Below, in pieces: positions 46,830 to 56,833 of a DNA stretch of 64,000 nt (position 1 is the stretch's first letter; every line of letters starts with the position of its first letter). A program made the position numbers and the translations under genes. Source of the DNA: Rhizophagus irregularis (Eukaryota > Glomeromycota > Glomeromycetes > Glomerales > Glomeraceae); assembly GCF_026210795.1 (NCBI RefSeq), contig NC_089446.1:3687001-3751000 (forward strand), written 5' to 3'. Below the pieces are notes generated by a model. The model worked only from the letters and a program-made list of their open reading frames with translations. It was not told the DNA's origin and did not search any database.

Positions 46830-47888
46830 AATAGATAAATGATATATCGAATAGAAGATTACATGGTAGAAAGTCACATGATCGGATAAATAATTAGCCA
46901 GAAAGGATAAATGTTTAGGAGAAGGAATGATCTACATGATGTAATGTTTAACGACGAACCAATAAATCAATCAGGGGGTTAATCGATGCGGCTTAGCAAC
47001 CAGTTTATCAAGTTCATCAACAGGAATAATTAGAAGGAAGAACTATAAGCCACAAAAGATAGATTATAGGAATAACGTATAAAATGGGACGATAGCGAAT
47101 TAAAATCGAATTTAATGAAAATACATGAAATATTGAAAAACAAAAGATAATATAAAAGATGATACAAAAGATAATATGAAAGATAATATGAAAAGATGAT
47201 ACAGAAAGACAGCACAGCCACAAAAGATGGATTATTTCTTTACGATATAATATTCGAAAGATTATGTTATTTTAAAGAAAAGATAGCACAGCCACAAAAG
47301 ATGGGTTATAAATTATTTCTTTACGATGTAATATTTGAAAGATAGAAAAGATAATAGTATATAAAATAGCATATTAAAAATAGTATATTAGAAAGATAGC
47401 ATATAAAAGATAGTACATAAAAGATAGTACATAAAAGATAGTACATAAAAGATAACACATAATATAAAATATTAGAAAGAAATAAGAAGTAAGAAAAGAA
47501 AGAATAAGAAAGTTAAATAGGAGCGGAATGGGAAGTGAATTCCACAGTCGCCAGTGAGGATTTTGAATTTTAGGTAATTTAGTTAGTTGTGAATTTTATG
47601 AAGATCAAAATATAAATAAAGTACTTTTTACCCATTAATTAATGATTATCGACTCTTTTATACTGTTTTCTTATGATGAAAAAGTATGTTAAATAATGAA
47701 TTCCTTTACCATTTGATATATGAGAAACGCACGAACATAATAGTTCGGTTAGTCAGAATGTACACAATCATATGGGTGAAGGGTTCATAAATATTTGTAA
47801 AAACGTTAATTATTAAAAGTTATTTCGAATATACTTATGGTTTGCCTAAGTTTTAATTAATGTTAAATAAGTATTAAAATGATAGAGT
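46830..47888. other. Repeat-rich gap: AAAGATAGTACAT and GCACAGCCACAAAAGATGG repeats
   Basis: Two copies of AGACAGCACAGCCACAAAAGATGG-type sequence lie at about 47206-47232 and 47282-47308, followed by the same 3' neighbours (TTATTTCTTTACGAT). Imperfect AAAGATAGTACATA repeats run 47395-47460. No gene seen. Confidence 0.7.
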
Positions 47889-48039
47889 AGAGCTCCGAAC
47901 AGGTCAGCCAAATTCAGGTAACCTGACCTGACCTGACCTGAAATTCAGGTCAGGTATGAGATTTTTAAAAAAAATTCAGGTCAGGTATGAAGATTGACCT
48001 GACCTGATTGACCTGTTGACCTGAAACTATTGATTCTAC

Positions 48040-48415
48040 TATATAATAAAAGTGAGTTGCAGTATTGCGATTCACTTTTTTATATTGATTTTATATAATA
48101 AAAGTGAGTTGCGGTATTGCAATTCACTTTTTTATATTGATTTTGTATAAAAAAAGTGAGTTGCGGTATTGCGATTCACTTTTCTATATTGATTTTATAT
48201 AAAAAAAGTGAATCGCAATACCGCAACTCACTTTTTTCATATAGAATCTATATAGAAAAGTGAATCGCAATACCGCAACTCACTTTTTTTATATAGAATC
48301 TATATAAAAAAGTGAATCGCAATACCGCAACTCTACTTTTTTATATAGAATCTATATAAAAAAGTGAATCGCAATACCGCAATTCACTTTTTTTATACAA
48401 AATCAATATAAAAAT
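48040..48415. repeat. Array of seven near-palindromic 30-bp motifs, period about 52
   Basis: The word AAAAGTGAGTTGCGGTATTG plus CGATTCACTTTT occurs three times in one orientation, then four times inverted, separated by about 20 bp of TATATTGATTTTATATA. Each motif is itself close to a palindrome. Inside the 47889-48809 element. Confidence 0.85.
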
Positions 48416-48424
48416 GTTGAATCG

Positions 48425-48675
48425 CAATATTTTGAGAAAAAACGTTGCGAAAACGTTTTTTCATAATATTATATTAAAAAAATGTTTCGTAACGTTTTTT
48501 TTTGATATTTCAATAATAACGTTGCGAAAACATTTTTTTCATAATGTTATATTAAAAAAAATGTTTTGCAATATTTTTTTTCAATATTTTAATAAAAAAC
48601 GTTGCAAAAATGTTTTTTTTCATAATATTATATTAAAAAAAAAAGTTTTGTACCGTTTTTTTTCAATACTTTAAT
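48425..48675. repeat. Three to four copies of a roughly 75-80 bp repeat
   Basis: Units of the form AACGTTGCGAAAAC, TTTTTTTCATAATATTATATT, AAAAAAATGTTT and TTTTTTCAATATTTTAATA, in one orientation, inside the 47889-48809 element. Confidence 0.75.
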
Positions 48676-48834
48676 AAAAATTTTTTAGGTTTCAGGTCAG
48701 GTCAGGTCAAACAGACAACCTGATATAACCTGACCTGACCTGACCTGAAAAAAAATTTCAGGTCAGGTTTATCAATTAACCTGACCTGACCTGATCCATT
48801 CGGAGCTCTATGATAGAGTAAATATGGATATAAA

Positions 48835-49120
48835 GAATTAAGGAGTCCCAAGTGTGACTCATATTATTTTGAGAAACCCGAGTATGGTTTATTGAGAAGC
48901 CCAAGTGTGGCTTGTATATTAAGAAAGTCCGAGACCAGTGACTTTAGAGCCTAAGTGTGGCTGATGTATATTAAGAAATCCATGTGTGACTTACACAGGT
49001 CGAAATGCTAAAAATTGGCAAAAAAAATGGCGTGAAAAGCAGTGGCTATTCTTGGCTATTCTTGGCTATTCTTGGCTGTTCTTAGCTATTCTTGGCTGTT
49101 TTTGGCTATTTGCAAATTAA
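48835..49120. repeat. CCCAAGTGTGGCT and TTCTTGGCTA tandem repeats
   Basis: About five degenerate copies of a 35-40 bp unit containing AAGCCCAAGTGTGGCTTGTA (48845-48995), then six copies of a 10-11 bp word TTGGCTATTC (49045-49110). They precede the gag relic and may belong to its leader or LTR, but no LTR pair could be confirmed. Confidence 0.6.
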
Positions 49121-49344
49121 CCTATACTATTTGTAAATAGTTTATATAAATTTGCGAATAGTTTATGCAATTCTAGCCATTTTTTTTGCCTGTTTTTGGT
49201 CATTCGACGTGTGTTAGAAATTGGTGAAAATTAAGTTAAAGATGTAAAACTAAACCAAGCAAGAATATGAATATTTCGCTGAGAATACATATAACAGAAG
49301 CAGGGAACTTTGTTTGGTGGCAGATGGGGGTGATAACATGCTAC

Positions 49345-51927
49345 TATATTGAGAACAAAACATACCTATGAGGATGCATATGCAAATGAAGTGCGTCATC
49401 ACCAATATTGGGAAGGCCTTGCACAAAATACTCAGATCCAATTGGCTAACATCCAGGCTCAATTGCTAACAGTCAAATCCAACTAGCTAATGTCCAGAGA
49501 GAACGTGATGAGAGTAGAAGAAATGCTCATAGATTATTGCAGCGCTATAATACTAAAACAGAGCGAAGTAGAAGGCGGGTTAATGGTATTATTCAGCAAG
49601 CTCGAGCATAAAGAGGGCAATTTTTAAACTGTCGCAATCATGGACAAAATTTGCAAAATCAGGTCAATAATTTAAATCAACAGATTCTAGCATTACAAAA
49701 TAACCCTCCGGTAATACAACAACTGATAATAACAGGATATGCACCTAAAAAATTTAGAGGAATATCTGGTGAAGATCCAGAACTTTAGCTTCAAGAATTC
49801 AGGCAATGGTGTGAGTCTGCTGGACTTGATCCTGCTGCTAATGCTAGAATTCGTGTTAGGATTCATGGGATCTTTGAGACTTTACTTGAAGATGATGCTA
49901 GAGATTGGTATGAAACACATATCAAAGGAAAAAATTGGAAATGTGTAAATCTTCTGAATAATATTGGTGTAGCTACCTTTCACTGGTCGGAATAGTCCAT
50001 TTTGGCAAAATTTTAAATTGCCGAATGTTGGACGAAATTTAGTCTAACCTTAGCCAATCAGTACCAAAAAAATCGGCAACTAATTTTATAGGTGATTTGC
50101 ACCATAACGCCTGCCACTTGTCAACAAATCGATTAGTAAAATTAGTAACAAATTGGTAAAACCAAATTTGACGATTGTTAATAATCAACTTAATTATTAC
50201 CGATTTTGTATATTTAGTATATTTAGCTAATTTTAATTTGTAATAACAATTTATTAATTAAATTCTATTAATTTGCTTTACATATTAAAATTACATATTA
50301 AATCTATCTACTATCCGTCATCCACCATTCCACCATTCACTATACGCACCTGTCACATTACCCACTATCCACCACTATCCTTACTACTATCCTTACTGAC
50401 TCAATAAAAGTCTAATCCACAAAGATCTGGAAAACCTACAAAACAAAAAAAATAAAAAATGATTCTGATTTTCTTTGCAAAAAAAATAAAAAGAAACGTT
50501 TTTTAGTTAAAAAAACGTTTTTTTTAAGAAAGTTTTGAAATTTTTCGAAACTTTACCTAAGGAAACAGTATCCATGCTGGAACTAATTCCCTAAACAAAA
50601 AATATTTAAAAAAATGTTTTTTAGTTATAAAACGTTTTTTTTTTAAGAAAGTTTCAAAAATCCTTCAAAACTTCACTTAGGGAAACGGTATCTACGTCGG
50701 AACTGATTTTCTTCACAAAGTATAAAAAGAAACATTTTTTTTAACGTTAAAAAATGTTTTTTTGAAGAAAATTTTGAAACTTTTTTGATTTAATTAAAAG
50801 TTACCGAATTCAATATGTACATTTACATGAAGAACTAAGGTGTAAGAAAGGGAAGGGAAAGGACAAAGAGAAGGAGGGAAGGAAGCGAAAGGTTCAAAAG
50901 TTTAAAAAAGTTTGTTTAAAAAAAACCTGTAAAATGTCGATCTGGATCATCTGATGATTTTCAGTCATTTACCAACTGATTTGCCAAATTATTGCCAATT
51001 AGTTATTGATTTTTACCGTTTGGCAAATTTGGCAAAATTGTGTTGATTTATATGACCAATCGGTATAATTTTACTGAATGATCTTAAAGGAACAATTTTT
51101 CATATAACAATCGGTATAAGTTGATTTTTCACCAAAAAACTGAACAAGTATCCATTTAACAATCAGTATCAGTCGATTTGTGATTGATTTTACCGATTTT
51201 TGCTATTGGTCAAAAAATGTGACGAATCACATGACCAATCGGCAAAAATTATACCGAAAGCTCTTAACAGTCGAAAGTTTTTATTTTGACCAGTGTTGGC
51301 TGCTGTTAATAATATGAATAATGGTGCTATAGTAAGTGTAGCTGCAAATCAATTTCATGGAAGGGCTGGTGTATTACATGGACAAGCTGCTGCAGTTAAT
51401 ACTATTACTGGTGCTAATTTTATATCTAATCATACTGTATAGGATGAAGATTGGTCAATAGCTGATAGTCGTCCTACTGATTTAGCTGTTAATAATCCTA
51501 ATGCTAATAATGGAGGTACAATTGTAGCTCCTGGGATACGTATCAGACAAGTATTACATCATTTTAGATATTACTTCTCTACTATAACATCTGAAAAGTC
51601 TAAGCTAGCATTTAATAATGCTATTGTTCAGGGTAGTTATACTGTAAGCCGATTCTATTTTAAATTACGAAGAATAGTTAGATTTGCATATCTAACTTTT
51701 CTAGAGGCAAACCAGAATGAATTAATATGACAACAGTTCTTAAATGGTCTTTCCAGTGAAAATAAGATGGATATGTGACGTATTGGTTTAGAAAATTTAG
51801 TTGCATCTATTCTGAATAAATTGGAAGAAATTGAGAGATACAGGACAGATATACCACCTACTCCTATAGTTACGTATCAGGGGTTGCTTTAGTAGATATT
51901 GAGAATCTTATAAATTCTAAAATTCCT
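49345..51927 (+). pseudogene. Retrotransposon gag relic, split by an insertion
   Basis: A capsid-like coding region in one main frame: a coiled-coil part (49345-49700), then GYAPKKFRGISGEDPE and the helical core QEFRQWCESAGLDP ... DDARDWYETHIKGKNW up to NNIGVA at 49971. It resumes at 51300 (AVNNMNNGA) through LNKLEEIERYRT to about 51890. Stops lie near 49480, 49610, 49785, 51440, 51730 and 51775, with a frameshift near 51882 leading into the zinc-knuckle/protease frame. The 1.3 kb between 49975 and 51300 is an inserted element. Confidence 0.75.
49987..51293. mobile_element. Inverted-repeat element inserted in gag
   Basis: The left end CACTGGTCGGAATA and the right end (complement of CACTGGTCAAAATA) face each other inside a gag frame that continues on both sides, so an insertion is clear. 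Subterminal regions repeat words such as CCAATCGGTATAA, ACCGATT and TTGGCAAA in both orientations (50030-50200 and 50950-51280). The centre (50450-50800) has three AAACGTTTTTT-containing repeats with TTAAGAAAGTTT. No ORF of note; the target duplication could not be fixed. Confidence 0.65.
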
Positions 51928-53283
51928 GTGACTATGGCTAGATCATCTGCAGTACCAGTACCATCTTCTAGCCCATTTTCAAGTCCTCAAAATGATACAT
52001 CATTTCAGAGATTATTTGCTTTAGCATATAAATTACGTCTTCCAAGAGATATCGATATAAGTAAAGTAACCCTTAGTGATCTTGAAATATTCATTAATAC
52101 AGAACTTAATAAAAATTTACCATTTGATCATATTTACCGTGGTAATCAGGTATTTGGTATGAGCTCAGGTACACGCAAACCAAAGAAATCAAAGAAATGC
52201 TCAAGTTGTAAAAAACCTGGCCATATTAAGAGTTCCTGCCCAAAATCTAAGAAGGGAAGGAGGAAAACAAATTATGCACATAACTCCTCTGATTCCTTTA
52301 ACGTTTCTGACTCCTCTGACTCCTCTCACTCCTCTGATAGTGATTCAAACTCTGGACATGCCTGCTATAGATTAAAAAAAAAGCCTACAGAAAGGAAATG
52401 TGTAGATAAAAAGTCTACTGATAAGAAGAAATCACAACTTGAAAGGCAGCGTATTATCTTTGAGGTTTTTATACAACTCTTAAAGCTTCTGGTTCAATCC
52501 TTCGTTAATGCTGTACCAAAAGAGACTGTTATATCCGCTTACAATACTCTGAATGCTAAATTTATTAATTATAAAGAACCAGTACTCAGTCAGCTTAAAG
52601 GAGAACCCTTGATAAAAACATGTGAAAAAGTTTGGGATAATATTAAGGACCTTTTCACATCTATCCTTCATCCTATGATTTCAGTTGTAATTAATAGTAT
52701 GGCTGCAAATTTAATCCGTAAAAATGATGATGTTATATGTAATAATGACTTATGGTCTTCTATAGCAGGTATTGGAATTGTTAACCGCAAGTCTGCTAGT
52801 GATGTAGTCACTATTAAGACCAAAGTAGTCGCACCTGAGAGTGAAAAATCTTTAATTATTCCTACAACAATTTTCGATACTGGTTCTAATAGTTCTCTGA
52901 TATCTAACAATATTGTAAAGCGCCTAAATCTTGACGTTGATAGAAGTAATGCTCCTAACCTTAGTGGTGTTGCAACAAAATCTGATACTATTGGGACAGT
53001 ATATGGTCTTGGTATCCTTGTATATGATGGGGAGAACTCTAAAAAAATCGAAGATGACTTCATGGTTGTTAAGAGTGATAAGGACTTTTTATTGCTAGGT
53101 GTACCTTGGATTGATCGTGCTAATGTCATTCTAGATTTCCAAAATCAGCAACTGACCATCCCTCTATCATCACGTAAGAAAATTACCATTTCAATTTCTT
53201 TACATAAATGGAAAACTAACGTGACTTCCTTGCAGATAGATACTATTGACTTAAAAAAAATTCATACTCTCAAGAAAGATTAA
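51928..53283 (+). pseudogene. gag-protease ORF with CCHC knuckle and retropepsin, no RT
   Basis: An open frame of about 451 residues (open from about 51888; first ATG 51934). It carries a zinc knuckle CSSCKKPGHIKSSC (C-x2-C-x4-H-x4-C) near residue 91, a Lys/Ser-rich stretch with Asp-Ser repeats, a helical middle, and a retropepsin-like aspartic protease domain from about residue 285 (IFDTGSNSSLIS near 316, closing with LLLGVPWIDR near 389). This part is intact, but the upstream gag is broken and no reverse transcriptase, RNase H or integrase follows: after 53283 the sequence turns into a minisatellite. I call it a relic of a Ty3-type retroelement; a domesticated protease-knuckle protein is the alternative. 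Confidence 0.75.
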
Positions 53284-53384
53284 CCTGTCATCTATATGGA
53301 GCAAATTTTGATTTTCCCTCTAAGTTAAAGCGCTATCTTGCTAGAAAAAGTCCATGTATTTCCCAAACTTCTGCGGCAGTGACG

Positions 53385-53525
53385 GGCAGTGGTGGGCAGT
53401 AATAGGGTAGTGCCCAAATTTTTTTGGCAGTGATGGGCAGTAACAGGGCAGTGCTCAAATTTTTTCGGCAGTGACAGGGCAGTGCCCAAATTTTTTTTGG
53501 CAGTAACAAATAGTAATAGGTAGTA
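53385..53525. repeat. GGGCAGTGCCCAAATTTTTT minisatellite
   Basis: Three to four units of 40-60 bp made of GGCAGTGACGGGCAGT-like words followed by GGCAGTGCCCAAATTTTTT. It truncates the gag-protease coding region's 3' side. Confidence 0.8.
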
Positions 53526-53526
53526 G

Positions 53527-53970
53527 CTAGCCTTTGCGAATATCACATTTACGTGTTACTCTAATTTTTAGGTCTTTACGAGTTTCTATGAGTTTTTTAA
53601 TGGCATTTTCCTTGTTAAAATATCTCTGGCTATATCTGATATCTAACTTTTGAAGGTTTGGTAATATATGCAGGATTTCACTTAGCAAATCTCTAACGTC
53701 ACCTTTTCCACCATAGTATTGATAATCTTTTATGCTAAGTTCCTGGATATTGGGACAAGCTTGTAGCATTTTTACAATACAAATGGGCCATAATTTTACC
53801 TCATCCATATTAAGCTTTCTGATATATTTTCCGCATACTGTTCCTGGTTTTGTAAGATGTTTATATATTTGGAACTCCTTCACATTATAGCGGTTATAAA
53901 GGTCTACTTCATCCAATAGGAGAGAGTTTGCTACTACAGCAGAACTGGAAAAACTTATAATAAAGGTCAC
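53527..53970 (-). pseudogene. Leucine-rich-repeat (F-box type) C-terminal fragment
   Basis: A 147-codon minus-strand frame with leucine-rich repeat spacing (IRKLNMDEVKLWPI, MLQACPNIQELSIKDYQY, ILHILPNLQKLDIRYS). It resembles the C-terminal end of the F-box/LRR proteins abundant in this fungal group. No ATG opens it and no F-box is present, so it is a truncated fragment or a last exon without partners. Confidence 0.5.
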
Positions 53971-54611
53971 CGAACAATAGTAAAATGATGGTTTTGCCCA
54001 AATTAATAAAAATTTTTCTTAAGTAATTAAACTAAAAATCTAACAAATCATACAGAAATGTCTGAAAAATAAAATGAATCATAAATTATTCTTTTAATAT
54101 CAATATTAACTGAGATCATTAAATTTTCTGAAAAAAATTTTATAATAACGCGAATCACTTTTTAAAAAATTTACTAATTATGCGAACCACCTTTTTGTAT
54201 TACACAGAATATATAAAAATCTAAATTGAGTGTATAAATCATGCATTTAACTCTAAACTTAAACAGATAAGTTTAATCCACACATTTTGGCTTCATTAAA
54301 AATTGTATATATAAAAAATTCAATGGATTTTACTAGTGTGTTGGGTACTATGGTGACCTCCATTATAGGTTTTCACGGTCCTACTACAGCCCATTTTCGA
54401 CACATTAATGCATATTTTTAAAGATAATACCAATGGTAGTAAGTGCCTTCATATGTAGTTTTAAATATCTTTTCTAAAAGTTCAGGAGGTAAGCTATTAT
54501 TTGTCATGGTATCTCATATAAGATATTGATGAAGAAGTTTTATTTAATTAGATTTTTTCTTAGGATAAGATAATTTGAATATTTCTTTTCTTTCAATAGA
54601 AAAAACTAGAT
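53971..54611. other. AT-rich gap
   Basis: No recognisable gene or element. Confidence 0.4.
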
Positions 54612-54773
54612 ATGATTACTTTTAGTGAACTTACTCCATCTCTTACTATTACTGAATTTAAGATCAATGTTGAAGGACTTGATTACACCGTACTTGGTAA
54701 TAAGTTTAAACCTATTAAGGATGTTATTGCCATTAATACTTTGCTGAAACTTGGAGTTTACAATCGATATTGA
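54612..54773 (+). CDS. Short ORF, 53 residues, unknown
   Basis: Starts MITFSELTPSLTITEF and ends LLKLGVYNRY. Composition is more balanced than the surroundings and the helix-strand pattern looks protein-like, but there is no recognised domain. It may be an exon or the truncated start of a lost gene, because the minisatellite begins directly after the stop. Confidence 0.3.
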   Translation: MITFSELTPSLTITEFKINVEGLDYTVLGNKFKPIKDVIAINTLLKLGVYNRY

Positions 54774-54779
54774 TTAGAT

Positions 54780-55560
54780 ATTGCAATGATATCATTACGA
54801 TATCATTACGATATTTTGATAAAAAATAGATTCGACGTCGTTAAGTTAGTCATAACTATATTTATTTGACATTGATTAGTTCGATATCTCTGCGATATCA
54901 TAGCGATCATTATGCGATGTAAATATTATCACGTAATCACATCGTAGTGATGTCGTATTAACATTAAATTAATATTACAAAAATATTTGACATTTATTTG
55001 ATATCGTAACCATGTCGTATTAACATTAAATTAATATTACAAAATATTTGACATTTTATTTGATATCGTAACCACATCGTAGTGATATCATATTAACATC
55101 GAATTAATATTGCAAAAATATTTTACATCTATTTGATATCAGAACCACATTGTAGTGATGTCATATTAACATTGAATTAATATTACAAAATATTTGACAT
55201 TTTATTTGATATCGTAATCACATCGTATTGATATCATATTAACATCGAATTAATATTCAAAAATATTTTATCTATTTGATATCGTAACCACATCGTAGTG
55301 ATATCGTATTAATATTGAATTAATATTACAAAATATTTGACATTTTATTTGATATCGTAACCACATCGTAGTGATATCATATTAACATCGAATTAATATT
55401 GCAAAAATATTTTACATCTATTTGATATCGTAATCACATTGTAGTGATGTTGTATTAATATTGAATTAATATTACAAAATATTTGACATTTTATTAACTA
55501 CATCATAATAATATCATATTAATATCGAATTAATAGTATTACAAAAAATGTTTTACATTT
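54780..55560. repeat. Minisatellite, about nine units of roughly 60-75 bp
   Basis: Units read TTTGATATCGTAACCACATC, GTAGTGATATCATATTAAC, ATCGAATTAATATTAC, AAAATATTTGACATTTTA, in one orientation. Single-base changes between units are frequent (ATATCA/ATGTCG, ACATCG/ATATTG). GATATC-type half-palindromes recur. No coding potential. Confidence 0.85.
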
Positions 55561-55706
55561 ATTTATTATACATTAATAATAATAATTTTTTATTAGTGGA
55601 TTATTATGGGTGAGTGGAGTACGTTTCTTTTCTTTTTTTTTTTTATTCTTTTCTTCTCTTTTTTATTCTTTTCTTTCGTATGTAAGTGGATGGATATGTC
55701 ATTTTC

Positions 55707-55742
<36 letters not shown>

Positions 55743-56074
55743 ATCATGATTAATAAAATGTACTCTTTGTAAAATATATTTAAAATTTAATACATAACCT
55801 TGGGATAATAGTTAGAGCAGGTAATTCCAGGATTTTGTAAAGAATAATAAAAATGATAATATTTTTAAGTTAGTTCTTTCTTTAAATTTTTTTGAAAGTG
55901 TTTTGTTTCTTAAAATTATAATATTGTAAAAAAATGCTGGTTGCTACGACTGACGGACAACGACAAATTGTCAGGCTACCCCCGGACAAAGTAATTGGAA
56001 GGCAGAAAATGTCATAAAATATCCAGCCCTATTTCATAACATTTTCCTCCAGGTAAAGCAAATATTACAAAAGA

Positions 56075-56262
56075 AATTGCAAATATATTTAACAAGCAAT
56101 AGATACATGGCCGTTGAAAAATATATTCACACTTCATATTGTAATACCACAGTCTAACAAAGAAAGACAAAAAATTGCAAATATATTTAACAAGCAATAG
56201 ATATATGGCCGTTGAAAAATATATTCACATTTATACCACAGTCTAACAAAGAAAGACTCAAA
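56075..56262. repeat. Two-copy direct repeat of about 90-95 bp
   Basis: ATTGCAAATATATTTAACAA through GGCCGTTGAAAAATATATTC to CCACAGTCTAACAAAGAAAG occurs twice in tandem with small differences; downstream of the transposase-like gene. Confidence 0.8.
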
Positions 56263-56833
56263 CCACAACATACTATTGTAAAAAAAATATGAAAAATACG
56301 CATATATCCTATTTTCATACCTTGCTTAACAGCTCCACTATTTATTTAAAAGCGGCTTTTCTCTCTTCAGTATGTGGGTAGGGTACATTTTTCCTTTCTT
56401 TTATTCTTTTCTTTCGTATACGAGTGGCGGGTACATTTTCTTTTCTTTATTCTTGCTTTTATTCTTGCTTTTCGTATGTGGATGTCTTACTATGTTGAAT
56501 ATATAAACTAATAAAGTATTGTTAATATTGTAAAGAGATAATTAAAGTATACTTTAAAAAGAGAAAAAAAGAGACGAACTAAAATATCGTAAAGTGTTAA
56601 TATAAAAGACAAGAGAAAAGCGTATTTTTGAAAATAAACAAAAAAAATCTCATTAATAAACGCGAATTTTAGCTATTTTTAGATATCACATGCATGTAAT
56701 TAAAGTGATTTTAATTGGTTAATTTTAATTTATTATTACATCATGCATATGATTTTATTGGTTAATTTTAACCAAAATTTTATACAATACAAATTAAAAT
56801 AATTATTTTATTATATTTATATAATTAATATAA

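Larger units (their letters stand above)
47889..48809. mobile_element. Mutator-like element with perfect 10-bp target duplication
   Basis: 921 bp starting AGAGCTCCGAA and ending TTCGGAGCTCT, flanked by an identical ATGATAGAGT on both sides (47879-47888, 48810-48819). Subterminal regions are arrays of CCTGA words (47910-48025) and the inverted counterpart (48690-48795). The interior consists of two further arrays (48040-48415 and 48425-48675). No coding region. It shares end pattern AGwGCTCC and architecture with 1303-4618 and 2047-2760. Confidence 0.85.

Noticed and set aside
48040..48415. CRISPR-like array
   Set aside because: Spacing is regular, but the 'spacers' are all the same A/T-rich sequence, the motif inverts midway, and the host is a eukaryote; it is part of a transposable element.
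48835..49240. LTR of the gag-protease relic
   Set aside because: No second matching copy downstream of 53283 and no clear primer-binding site; the sequence is a degenerate tandem repeat.
52668..53129. 153-codon minus-strand frame
   Set aside because: Shadow of the gag-protease frame on the plus strand, which has the zinc knuckle and DTGS motifs.
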